64,000 bases of DNA, taken from NCBI GenBank assembly GCA_965223035.1, contig OZ244980.1, positions 682,001 through 746,000 of the forward strand, read 5' to 3'. This document shows positions 16,685 through 26,100 of the stretch, piece after piece. The translations under genes and the position numbers were made by a program. The first letter of the stretch is position 1, and every line of letters begins with the position of its first letter. The notes beneath the pieces were generated by a model. It was not told the origin of the DNA. It saw only the letters and a list, made by a program, of their open reading frames with translations, and searched no databases. The stretch is from CAMDPA01 sp965223035 (GTDB taxonomy: Bacteria; Pseudomonadota; Alphaproteobacteria; Rhizobiales; Hyphomicrobiaceae).

Positions 16685-18409
16685 ATGTCTACGGATAGCT
16701 CAGCAGTCAGTCCAAGTGCAGCCGGAAGTCACCGCGGCGTATTGCGCCCCGGTTTGATCGCCGTTGCCATTATCAGCATGGTGATGAACGTGTTGCTCCT
16801 GACGGGGCCGTTTTACATGCTGCAAATCTATGATCGGGTGCTCACCAGTCGCAGCTTGGCGACGCTGCTCGCGCTCAGTGGCCTGGTGGCCGGCCTATTC
16901 GTGATCCACGGAATGCTCGACTTCTTGCGCACGCGGTTGATGACGCGGGTGAGCGGCGTGCTGGACATGGCCTTGGCCCAGACTGCGTTTCGTCGCTCCC
17001 TGCCGTACTATCAAACCGAGGGCGAGCCGCAGCAACCCCTGCGTGACTTGCGCACGGTGCAACAGTTCTTGACGAGTCCTGCGGCTACCAACTTGTTCGA
17101 TATTCCTTGGATGCCCGTTTACATTACTGTCATCTACATTTTTCATCCGATGCTGGGTCACCTTGCCGTGGCTGGTGCCGTGGTACTGATCGCGTTGGCC
17201 GCCGCTAACGGTTACGCCAGCCGGCGGCCTGCTCGGGACATAATGGAGCACACGGTTCGCGAGGAGAGGCTCGTCGGCACCTGTCAACATAATGGCGGTG
17301 AGCTCCACGCCATGGGTATGTTTCCGGCGATGTGCCGGGATTGGGCGGTTCACCACGCCCGCTTTTTGCGCGCCGGAGAGTGCGGCAGCGACACCAACGC
17401 TTGGTTTTCCTCGATCTCGCGCACGGTTCGCCTGGTGCTGCAGTCCGCCATCCTTGGGTGTGGTGCCTATCTCGTCATCGGCGATGCCCTCTCGGCTGGT
17501 GCGCTGATCGCCGCTTCGATCACCTTTGCCCGCGCCTTGGCGCCTGTTGACTCCTCGATCGCACATTGGCGCAGCATCGTGTCGGCGCGGCAAAGCTGGG
17601 GGCGGCTGCGTGAATTGGCGCGGCAACCCGGCGAGGAGACCAAAAGTGTGATCCTCAAAAAGCCGTCCGCGACGCTGGAGATCGACGAGCTCAGCATACA
17701 GACTCCGGATCGCCAACGTTCGTTGGTTGAAAATGCATCTTTCAATCTGAAAGCCGGCGACGGGCTCGCCATCATCGGCCCGAGCGGCAGCGGCAAATCG
17801 AGTCTGATCAAAGGCCTATTGGGCCAATTGCCGGTGGCAAATGGCAGCGTGCGCCTCGACGGCGCGACGCTCGATCAATGGGACGAGGCCCACCGTGGCG
17901 ATCTGATTGGATATCTGCCGCAGACCGTCCGGTTGTTCGACGGCACCGTGGCACAAAATATCGCACGCTTTGCCGCCGACTTCGATTCAGAGGCGGTGAT
18001 CAAGGCGGCCCGCTTTGCAGGTGTGCATCAGCTGATCACGTCGCTGCCTGACGGCTATGAAACCCAAGTGGGACCGGGAGGCGTGCAGCTGTCGGCCGGC
18101 CAGCTACAGCGGATCGGCTTGGCCCGGGCGGTCTACGGTTCGCCGTTCCTGATCATTCTCGACGAGCCCAATGCTCACTTGGACGCAGAAGGCGAGGCCG
18201 CATTGAACCAGGCCATCGCAGCGCTGAAACAGGAAGGCTGCATTGTGATCGTCGCCGCTCATCGCAAAGTGGCGTTGTCGCAAACCAATAAGCTGCTTTT
18301 GGTGGTTGCCGGCGAACTGAAGTGCTTTGGCGATCGCGATGAGGTGATTGAACACATCAATCAACGGCCCGCCCGCAAAAATGGAGATCTCCGTGTTGTT
18401 AGCGCATGA
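16685..18409 (+). CDS. Type I secretion system permease/ATPase (PrtD-like)
   Basis: 574 residues from ATG 16685; the frame extends to GTG 16628, but the added residues are basic and non-conserved. Six membrane segments lie in the first 330 residues, followed by a nucleotide-binding domain. Walker A GPSGSGKSS starts at 366, the signature LSAGQLQRIGLARA at 469, and Walker B LIILDEPNAHLD contains Asp493-Glu494; the H-loop is AAHR. There is no N-terminal C39 peptidase domain, so substrates carry an uncleaved C-terminal signal as in the PrtD/HasD group. It overlaps the adaptor gene downstream. No outer membrane TolC-type gene is in the window. Confidence 0.92.
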   Translation: MSTDSSAVSPSAAGSHRGVLRPGLIAVAIISMVMNVLLLTGPFYMLQIYDRVLTSRSLATLLALSGLVAGLFVIHGMLDFLRTRLMTRVSGVLDMALAQTAFRRSLPYYQTEGEPQQPLRDLRTVQQFLTSPAATNLFDIPWMPVYITVIYIFHPMLGHLAVAGAVVLIALAAANGYASRRPARDIMEHTVREERLVGTCQHNGGELHAMGMFPAMCRDWAVHHARFLRAGECGSDTNAWFSSISRTVRLVLQSAILGCGAYLVIGDALSAGALIAASITFARALAPVDSSIAHWRSIVSARQSWGRLRELARQPGEETKSVILKKPSATLEIDELSIQTPDRQRSLVENASFNLKAGDGLAIIGPSGSGKSSLIKGLLGQLPVANGSVRLDGATLDQWDEAHRGDLIGYLPQTVRLFDGTVAQNIARFAADFDSEAVIKAARFAGVHQLITSLPDGYETQVGPGGVQLSAGQLQRIGLARAVYGSPFLIILDEPNAHLDAEGEAALNQAIAALKQEGCIVIVAAHRKVALSQTNKLLLVVAGELKCFGDRDEVIEHINQRPARKNGDLRVVSA

Positions 18410-19715
18410 ATCCCAACGGTTGGCACGTTCGATCGGCGGACACGTCATATCGAGTGCACTGCTTCTTGTCGTCTTGCTGGGCGGATTCTGCACCTGGGCA
18501 GGGGTGGCGGCGATCAACGCAGCCGTGATTGCCATTGGCACGGTGGTTGTGGAGGGCAACAAAAAATCGATTCAACATCGCGATGGCGGCATCGTCACCG
18601 ACATCTTGTTCCGCGAGGGCGATCGGGTCGAAGCCGGCGATCTGTTGGTCAGGCTGGATGGCACGCAGCTGAGCAGCGAATTGAAGGCGGCAGAAAAGCG
18701 GTTGTTCGAGCTGAGGCTACGTAAGTTGAGGCTCAACATGGAGCGCCAGGCCAAGCCCTCCGCTGCCGCGACCGCTATGTTCCAAGACATGGCATCGATA
18801 ACAACTGACCCAGAGCTGGACAGTTTGATTTCGACTCAACAAGACTTGTACCGATCTCGCCGGTTGAGCCAGGCCCGGCGCCGGTTACAGCTGCAGCAGC
18901 GCATTGTTCGCTTTCGCATTGAAATTGCAGGGGCGCAGCGCGTATCCGAGGCCAAGCAAGGCGAGCTCCAATTGTTGGAAAAAGAGCTTTCGCAGCTTAA
19001 GGTCCTTGAGAGAAGCGATTTGGTGTCGATGGCGCGGATCGGTCCAATTCGTCGAGAACGGGCGCGTGCGATCGGAGAGGTGGAGCGCATCAAGTCCACC
19101 ATAGCCTCGCGGCAGGAGCAGATCACCGAAATTGAGGCGAAATTGGAAGAAATGGAGGCTCAGCTTTTGTCTGAGACCCTGACCGAGCTGCAGAACGCCG
19201 AGGGGGAGATCCTGCAGGTCGAGGAGCGTCAAGTAGCATTAAAGGACAAGCTGTCACGCTTGGAGATTCGCGCCCCGGAGCCCGGTCGGGTGCACGAGCT
19301 TTTGGTGCATACCACTGGCGGCGTTATCAAGGCGGGTGATACGATCCTTTCGATTGTTCCTGACACGCAACAATTGGTGCTTGACGCCAAGATCGGCGTG
19401 AACGATCGCGACGACGTGAGAGCCTCGATGCCGGCGAGAATTCGATTTTTGGCATTCAACCAACGGGACACGCCGGAAGCGTCCGGCCGCGTGGTCTGGG
19501 TCTCGCCGGATCAGTTCAATGATAAAGCCAGCGGCGCTCCTTACTACAAGGCGCGAATCGCCCTAGATCCCGGTAATGAAAATGCACAATTGCTGCGGCG
19601 GATCACGGCGGGCATGACGGCAGAGATTCTCATCACCGGAAAGGAACGGACCGTCGCGAGTTATTTGCTCCGGCCGATCTTCGACCAATTCAATCGTGCC
19701 TTCCGCGAGAGTTGA
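18381..19715 (+). CDS. Type I secretion membrane fusion protein (HlyD/PrtE-like)
   Basis: About 444 residues. One membrane helix near the N-terminus (ISSALLLVVLLGGFCTWAGV) is followed by a split biotinyl-lipoyl domain and a long coiled coil (about residues 90-290, rich in EKELSQLKVLERSD-type heptads). The HlyD beta-barrel half (APEPGRVHELLVHTTGGVIKAGD) follows. It bridges the ABC protein and the outer membrane channel in the periplasm. Start uncertain: ATG 18381 lies in frame, but GTG 18393 has GGAG six bases before it and TTG 18348 is also open. The gene start lies inside the ABC gene, so they are co-translated. Confidence 0.9.
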   Translation: MEISVLLAHESQRLARSIGGHVISSALLLVVLLGGFCTWAGVAAINAAVIAIGTVVVEGNKKSIQHRDGGIVTDILFREGDRVEAGDLLVRLDGTQLSSELKAAEKRLFELRLRKLRLNMERQAKPSAAATAMFQDMASITTDPELDSLISTQQDLYRSRRLSQARRRLQLQQRIVRFRIEIAGAQRVSEAKQGELQLLEKELSQLKVLERSDLVSMARIGPIRRERARAIGEVERIKSTIASRQEQITEIEAKLEEMEAQLLSETLTELQNAEGEILQVEERQVALKDKLSRLEIRAPEPGRVHELLVHTTGGVIKAGDTILSIVPDTQQLVLDAKIGVNDRDDVRASMPARIRFLAFNQRDTPEASGRVVWVSPDQFNDKASGAPYYKARIALDPGNENAQLLRRITAGMTAEILITGKERTVASYLLRPIFDQFNRAFRES

Positions 19716-20924
19716 TGGGGCAGAAGCGCAAAGGTTTCCAGTCGTGGCGACGTGGCCATGGCGGGATCTGGCCCCTCGAGCAGTTCCACCCCATCGGTCG
19801 CCTTCGCCGATCGACCGTTGGGCTGGGCCTGCTCGAGCACGTGGGGACATGAGTGACTTTTTATGTCGGGCAGGCTCACCGTCCAAATCGTCAGGGAAGT
19901 CTTAGATTCATATTTCCAGCTCACGCAGAAACCCTATAAAAATCCGCTTCAAGGGTTTCGCGCAATCGCTGGCGGCTGATGATACAGCCTGATGCGCCGT
20001 CGTCTGCACGGTCACCCATGCGGTGGTGACGAAAGTCAAGAGGGTCTCAGCCGTCAGGCCGCATCGAGACAGATCGGATGCAATGCTTGCGCGTAAAGTC
20101 GCGGTGTCCTTTTGGCGATTGTCGGGGTCGGAGTACGAATTCGAAATATCGGCTCGTCGAGGCCATCGACCAACTGAAGGCGTGCGACGGCACCATGAGC
20201 CGCACCGGCGAGAGCTCCGGGATTTCCCCATTAATGGATCATGAAGCCTCGATCGGCACGCGGCCTCGCTAGATCATCGCGCCTTAAATCGGAACCGCAA
20301 CGCCGGTTCCAATTGCGCCGGTTCCGATTTAAGGCAGAAAGTTGCTCTAGCTGCGAGATCGATATGGGGCGGGCGTCGTCATCAAACCAGCACGTGACGG
20401 CTATCAAATCAGGGTCTTCCGGGTGGCCGGCGACTGCCATGTGCTTCACGGGGTCTTTTTGCGATCGGTCGCGGAGCTGATCAATCGCGACATTCGCGGC
20501 GCGCCATGCCCCGTCGGCTCAAGGCCCCGATGACTTAAGGTTTGCTGCCCATCTGGGCCCCGGCCGGGAGGGGTCTTCGGCTGCGCAGGCCGGCTTGCGG
20601 CAGCTCAATCGATCACCATTGGATCGCTCGACAACAACGAGGTCGACGTGTCGGTGATTGAACCAATGGTGCGACCGTTTTTCGAGGCTGCGCGACTGGG
20701 AAAGGATGAGCGTTTGCCAGCGTTTCTGCGGCGCAACGCATTATTTTCACATCGGGTGGAGGCAAAGGCCGATGTGAAAATTTTGGGAGGCCATACAACA
20801 ATTATACGATGCATCTTTAAGTGTATGTTTTCGTGTATTTTTTTATTGGTCGAAGCCATTTCAACACAATGCTTGAAATCGCAGCTTTACTGATTTAAGT
20901 TGCGGTTCCGGTGAGGAGGCCACG
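19716..20924. other. Long intergenic region, no clear gene
   Basis: About 1.2 kb. Apart from the repeat at 20270-20349 there is no convincing frame. Base composition shifts to AT-rich from about 20780, ahead of the secreted unknown protein, which may mark the edge of acquired DNA. A strong ribosome binding site GAGGAGG at 20913-20919 serves that gene. Confidence 0.4.
20270..20349 (-). repeat. Palindromic TA-bounded repeat, long single unit (copy 6)
   Basis: 80 bp, B-to-A orientation. The core has two extra GCGCCGGTTCC/GCCGGTTCC arms, so it can fold in alternative ways. Both TA ends are intact. Confidence 0.88.
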
Positions 20925-22286
20925 GTGCGTTTAGTTTTTATTTTTTTGATATTGTTCTCAGTGTCTTGCCCTGCCATGGCGGCTATAACTCATAGAGATA
21001 TGAAGATTAACGGTATCGATCGTGTCTTCACTGTGAAGATTCACGAACGTCTTCAACCCTTTTTAGAGGATCTAAGAAGTCGATCTAAGGGCACATTTGA
21101 ATTCAAGAAAATTTGGGTTCCCTGCAGGGAAAATGGACTTAACTTTGACCTGGTCAGAATTCTAACAAGGACTGGCCGATGTCGCTTTGACCATTCTGAT
21201 TTGGTGGCTGTTCGACAAACCCAAGGCCTATGTCAGACGGTTTATGACCCGATCTCGATGATGGCCAGCATTCCTCTTAAAAAGCGTTATGAGTACAATA
21301 CCAGCAGTATCGAAGAGCTGGTCAATATGGTGGGCTCGGCCATGGCGCGAACCGGTGTATTGCCTGCTTTTAGAAAACAATGGATAAAAGATAAGTCTGA
21401 AACTATTATCGCAAAAATTCGGCACAAAACTTACTCCAAACAGTATGGCAGACGTAGGCAGGCGCTTGTTAACTTGAGGCGGAGAGCTCTTAGATGCTCG
21501 GCTCGGTCGGCTGGAGTACTGCACTCTACCATTAGTGAGCTTCAGTCCAGCGTTGGGGCTCGCCTGCGAAGCCTGTCGAGAGCGGCCCCGCGAAATCAAC
21601 GTCACTTACCTTACCCACTGTTAACGGCCGACGAAAGAAAATGGATTTCGATGGTTTTGGGCGCGCTAGCTTGGCGTATGCGTGGTGGCGGAATATTTAT
21701 TCAAGACAATCCAACATTCATGCTTCCTCAATGGGAGCGACGCCATTTTATTAAGGAGCCCTTTGCCGCAATTGCTCGATTAAACGCTGGCTTCTCGGTG
21801 AATAGCGTTGGTTACCTTCTTTGGTACCCCCTCATGTTCAAAGGCTACGGCCAATACTTTGATATGGGTCACCTGCCAAATTGGAGAGGCCGAAATGACT
21901 GCGGCACTCAAGCCCAAGACTATTTCAATATGAGCCGACGCGGACAGTATTTTATTCGGTACGCAGCCGAGTACCTAAACAGAAAGGGTTATGATGTGCG
22001 TCCGCTTGTTTTTGCTGGCAATCAAATCGGAGCTTGCTATTTATTGAGCTGGCAGAACTTTGGCTATCATCAAAGAATTCGTTGGACCAACCGAAATTGG
22101 ACGGCAAAACGACATCATCCACCCATTCACTGGGAAGGTATTGCCCATGAGGCCCTCACTTGGGGGGAGATTTGTTACGGCGCGGGTTTAGGGTTAGCGT
22201 TGTCCGAAACACTTCAGTCTTCGAGAAGACCCGGCAGGCCTATGCCAAGGATAACTGATCGCACCGTTGCACGGCCCTGCAGATAA
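20925..22286 (+). CDS. Secreted protein of unknown function in AT-richer DNA
   Basis: 453 residues, GTG start behind GAGGAGG with a five-base spacer. A clear signal peptide (MRLVFIFLILFSVSCPAMAA) suggests periplasmic or extracellular location. I do not recognise a family. The middle (about 160-230) is very basic. The C-terminal half is rich in Trp, Tyr, Gly and His (LLWYPLMFKGYGQYFDMGHLP, YNRKG-like turns, LSWQNFGYHQRIRWTNRNW) and ends near WEGIAHEALTWGEICYGAGLG, which looks like a folded enzyme or binding domain. Its codon and base use is visibly more AT-rich than the neighbouring genes, pointing to horizontal acquisition. It lies between the type I secretion genes and the oxidase-lectin gene, on the same strand. 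Confidence 0.75.
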   Translation: MRLVFIFLILFSVSCPAMAAITHRDMKINGIDRVFTVKIHERLQPFLEDLRSRSKGTFEFKKIWVPCRENGLNFDLVRILTRTGRCRFDHSDLVAVRQTQGLCQTVYDPISMMASIPLKKRYEYNTSSIEELVNMVGSAMARTGVLPAFRKQWIKDKSETIIAKIRHKTYSKQYGRRRQALVNLRRRALRCSARSAGVLHSTISELQSSVGARLRSLSRAAPRNQRHLPYPLLTADERKWISMVLGALAWRMRGGGIFIQDNPTFMLPQWERRHFIKEPFAAIARLNAGFSVNSVGYLLWYPLMFKGYGQYFDMGHLPNWRGRNDCGTQAQDYFNMSRRGQYFIRYAAEYLNRKGYDVRPLVFAGNQIGACYLLSWQNFGYHQRIRWTNRNWTAKRHHPPIHWEGIAHEALTWGEICYGAGLGLALSETLQSSRRPGRPMPRITDRTVARPCR

Positions 22287-23164
22287 GGTTGTGGGATCTG
22301 AACGATGGCGCCTTAACCGCAATGCCAGTAGACTTTGAGTGACATGAGCCCTTTGGCGGCCACGTCATTTCGGGCGTCCTTGGGCTGCAGGTTGTTAAAT
22401 TCGGCCTTCGTTCAGCGCCGCATTTTATTCGGTCATGAAAAGGCGTTGAACCATCCCCTGGAGCCGCTATCGCATTGATTAATGAAGCGGCGCGGCAGCG
22501 GTCGGAAGGGGGTATGCCGTGCTGGTGGCATGAACCGGAGTGATCTCCGACATTTTAGACCGGAAGCGTCCGTGACAAGTGCAATGCGCTCGAAGCGACG
22601 GGCGGGGTCGGCCCAATGGTGCCGTAAGACGGTTGCGATCGGCCGCCAGTTCGTCGATCACGGGCGGCGGCTAGAACAACTTTCTGCCTTTAATCGGGAT
22701 CGGAACGATCCCGATTAAAGGCAGAAAGTTGTTCACCACTTTAAGAGCGATCATCTTTGCGCCTTAAATCGGAACCGGCGCAATTGCAACCGGCGTTGCG
22801 GTTCCGATTTAAGGCGCGATGATCTAGCCGGGGTGTCGGCGCCGGTCGGCAGCGCGACTGGCTTGGCTGCCGACCACGCGCTGACGCCCAGGCCAGGCGC
22901 AGGAATTCGGAACGAAATTGGTAGGGGCCAATGCATTGTTCATCGATCACCAAGACGGATCGGCTCGCTCGCCGCGCCGTTGGCAGATTGATGGCACTTA
23001 TCTTGGTTGAGCCGGCCAACAAGCATATTGGTAAAATGCCTCAGGGTGCGACGGATTTTCCACTTTGTATTGGGCGGCACGATAATTGCTCCAGTGCCGG
23101 CAGTTTCAATTACTGCAAGGCCCAGCCCAATGGCAGGCCAGCCCATTATTAGGAGTGTCGCAAA
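22287..23164. other. Intergenic region upstream of the oxidase-lectin gene
   Basis: About 880 bases. It contains the double repeat at 22672-22826. The 330 bases next to the oxidase-lectin gene have no convincing frame and probably hold its promoter. AGGAG at 23152-23156 is the ribosome binding site. Confidence 0.4.
22672..22826 (+). repeat. Palindromic TA-bounded repeat, double unit (copy 7)
   Basis: 155 bp, A-to-B orientation, starting TAGAACAACTTTCTGCC. The A-type ends have a compensated change (GAACAAC pairing with GTTGTTC), which supports selection or formation as a hairpin. Confidence 0.9.
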
Positions 23165-26100
23165 ATGGGAATTTCAGCTATCAATGACCACGACGGTGGC
23201 GGCGAATGGAGTGACGTGTTTGATTGGCCGATCATCGGCGTCCACGTGATCCTGACCCCGGATAACAAGCTCCTCACATTTGGAACCGATCAGAAAGGCA
23301 TGCAAGGCGGGCATCTGATCTACGACGTGTGGGATTTTGAAACGAACACCCATTACACGCTCGAAAACAAGACGCCGACAGATCTATTTTGCTCGGTGCC
23401 GATCTTGGTACCGCAGACCGGCGAAATCTTGATCGGCGGCGGTGATGCGCGCCCGGTGGGACAAGTCAATAATGGTGTGGAAGACGTTAACGTCTTTAAC
23501 TACACGAATATGAGCCTCTATGCGTCACCCACCGGGGACATGGCTTATCAGCGCTGGTATCCAACGGCCATCCATCTGGCCAATGGTAAAATACTTATGG
23601 TCGGCGGCCGAGACGGCAATGGGCAGGGTGTGGGGATGCCCGAGCTTTACACGCCCGGTATCGGCTGGAAATCGCTAACCGGTGCGTATAGTCCTGATAT
23701 TGCTGCCGATTGGTGGTATCCGCGGACGTGGCTCAACAGCGACGGAAAGGTCGTGATGTTCGGCACCGAAGGGGTGAACAAGAATTTCACCGTGATGGTG
23801 ATGGATCCGTCCGGTAACGGAATGCTCAATGTGGTGGGACCGTTACCGTTTCAAACGTCGAATAATCTGCCGGCGATCAAATACGAGAAAGATAAGGTGC
23901 TGGTCCTTGCTGTTGATGGCAGCGCATGGATCATGGATATTAGCGGCGAAGTGCCGAGCTTCGAAAAGACAGCTGACGTTGGCATCGGCCGCATGTGGTC
24001 CAATCTGGTCGTCCTGGCCGACGGTTCGGTGATGGTTAGCGGTGGAAGCCAGGTCGATAACGCGCTGGAGGGCGTGTCGAAGCACGTTGCCATCTGGAAT
24101 CCAGACACCGGCCAATGGACCGTCGGAGACGCAGCGGAAGTTCCCCGGCTTTACCACTCCTCGACCATTCTTCTACCCGATGCGACCGTTCTGTCATTGG
24201 GTGGCGGTGCGCCTGGTCCGCTCACCAACACAAACGGGGAAATCTATTATCCGAGTTACCTCTTCGATGAAAACGGCCAACCTGCTGATCGGCCGAAAAT
24301 TACCAGCGCGCCATTAAAGATCGAGCAACGTCAGGACTTCTCGATTACCGTCGATGATGCGGCTGACATCTCCCGTCTAACGCTGATCAAGGCGGGCTCG
24401 GTTACACATGCGCTCAATATGTCGACGACGAAAATCGAACTGAACTTCACCGTCGTCGGCGGCAATACCTTGAGAATTGACGTGCCGGACAATGCCAACG
24501 ATTTGTCACCCGGGCAATGGATGTTGTTTGCCTTCAATGCCAAGGGCACACCATCGGTGGCGGCGACAATGCAGGTCGGCCTGGGCGGCGAAGCATTCGT
24601 TGACGGCATGGGCGGGTATGTCACGCTCAATGGAAATGCCAAGTTGGTCGGTGAGAACGTCGTAACGTTGACGGAAGATGCGCCAAACCAGCTCGGCGAG
24701 ATCATGACCAACGGTCGGATCGATCTGAAACAAGACTTTCAATTTGACTTCAAAATATTCGCCGGCACCAATGATGGCGGCGGCGATGGCATGACATTCG
24801 TGATGCACAATGCGGCGCTCGGGGCCGACGAGGTCGGTGTCGGCGGCGCCGGTCTCGGAGCGGCAGGCCTAGATTTCGGCCTGGCGCTGGAGTTCGATAC
24901 CTGGCAGAGCTCGCGGGCCTACAGCGACATCGCCAACGACCATGCAGGCTGGATCGATACCGATGCGGCAGGCGCGCCCGCGCCGGTCTCAGGTGCGCTT
25001 GATCTCGGCAATATCGAAGATGGCGGTTGGCATGCGGTCCAGGTGAAGTGGGATGCTCAGGCCCAAGTCTTGAGCTATAGCTTTGACGGCGTTGAAGGAG
25101 CCAAACTCGGCGGTAATATTGCGCAGACCTACTTCAACGGGTCCGACTACGTGACCTTCGGGTTCACCGCCAGCACCGGTGCTGCCACCAATCTGCAGCA
25201 AGTCGAGATTGTTTCGCTGCAAGCTGCATTTGAGGCCAAGCCCAACTGGACCCCGCCGGGTAATCGGGGGGCCGATCCCGCGCACAATCATGGACCAGGA
25301 TCAAAGTCGGTGATGGGTGGTGATATCAGCCTGTCCGGCTCGGCGAGTTACGACGATTCGTCTGGCATCGTGACGCTCACGCCTGAATTGCCGGGGCAAA
25401 ATGGCGCCGTCATGAGTACTAAACGGATTGACCTGAGCGAAGACTTTCAGTTCAGATTCAACGTCTTTCTGGGTGATGACGATGGCGGCGCGGACGGGCT
25501 GGCGTTCGTGTTGCACAACGATCCGCGCGGTCCCCAGGCGATTGGACCCACCGGTGGCGGGCACGGCGCTGTCGGCCTGGCCAATGGTCTAGCGCTGGAA
25601 TTCGACACCTGGCAGAATTTCGGCGCGTTCACTGATATCGCCAATGATCACGTTGGGTGGATCGATACTGACACCGGTCTGGCGCCGGCGCAGGGCGCGC
25701 CATCACTGGACGTCGGTAACATTGAGGATGGGGCTTGGCACGCGGTCCGCGTTGAGTGGGATGCCGAGGCGCAGTCGTTAGCCTATACCGTCGATGGCGT
25801 ACGCGGGGCCGTGCTCAACGGAAATCTCATCGATACGGTTTTCGGCGGCAATAGCATTGTCAGTTTCGGCTTCACGGGCAGCACGGGAGGCGCCGACAAC
25901 CTGCACCGCGTTGAGGCGGTTAACCTGCAGGCCGCCCTCGTGGACGGATCCGCCGCCCCGCCGCCGGACCCGACGCCAGATCCGGAGTCTGGCACCACCA
26001 TCGGCATCATGGGTGGCGTTGCCTCGCTGAGCGGGGCGGCCAAGTATGACCGCGGATCGGGCGTGGTGACCCTGACTGAGAACGCCCCTGGTCAAGTCGG

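Noticed and set aside
20023..20272. Overlapping 60-75-codon frames before the secreted unknown protein
   Set aside because: They run into the palindromic repeat and overlap each other; no start signal.
22931..23152. 73-codon plus-strand frame directly upstream of the oxidase-lectin gene
   Set aside because: It could be a leader peptide by position, but it has no ribosome binding site and no pattern; the opposite strand is open too.
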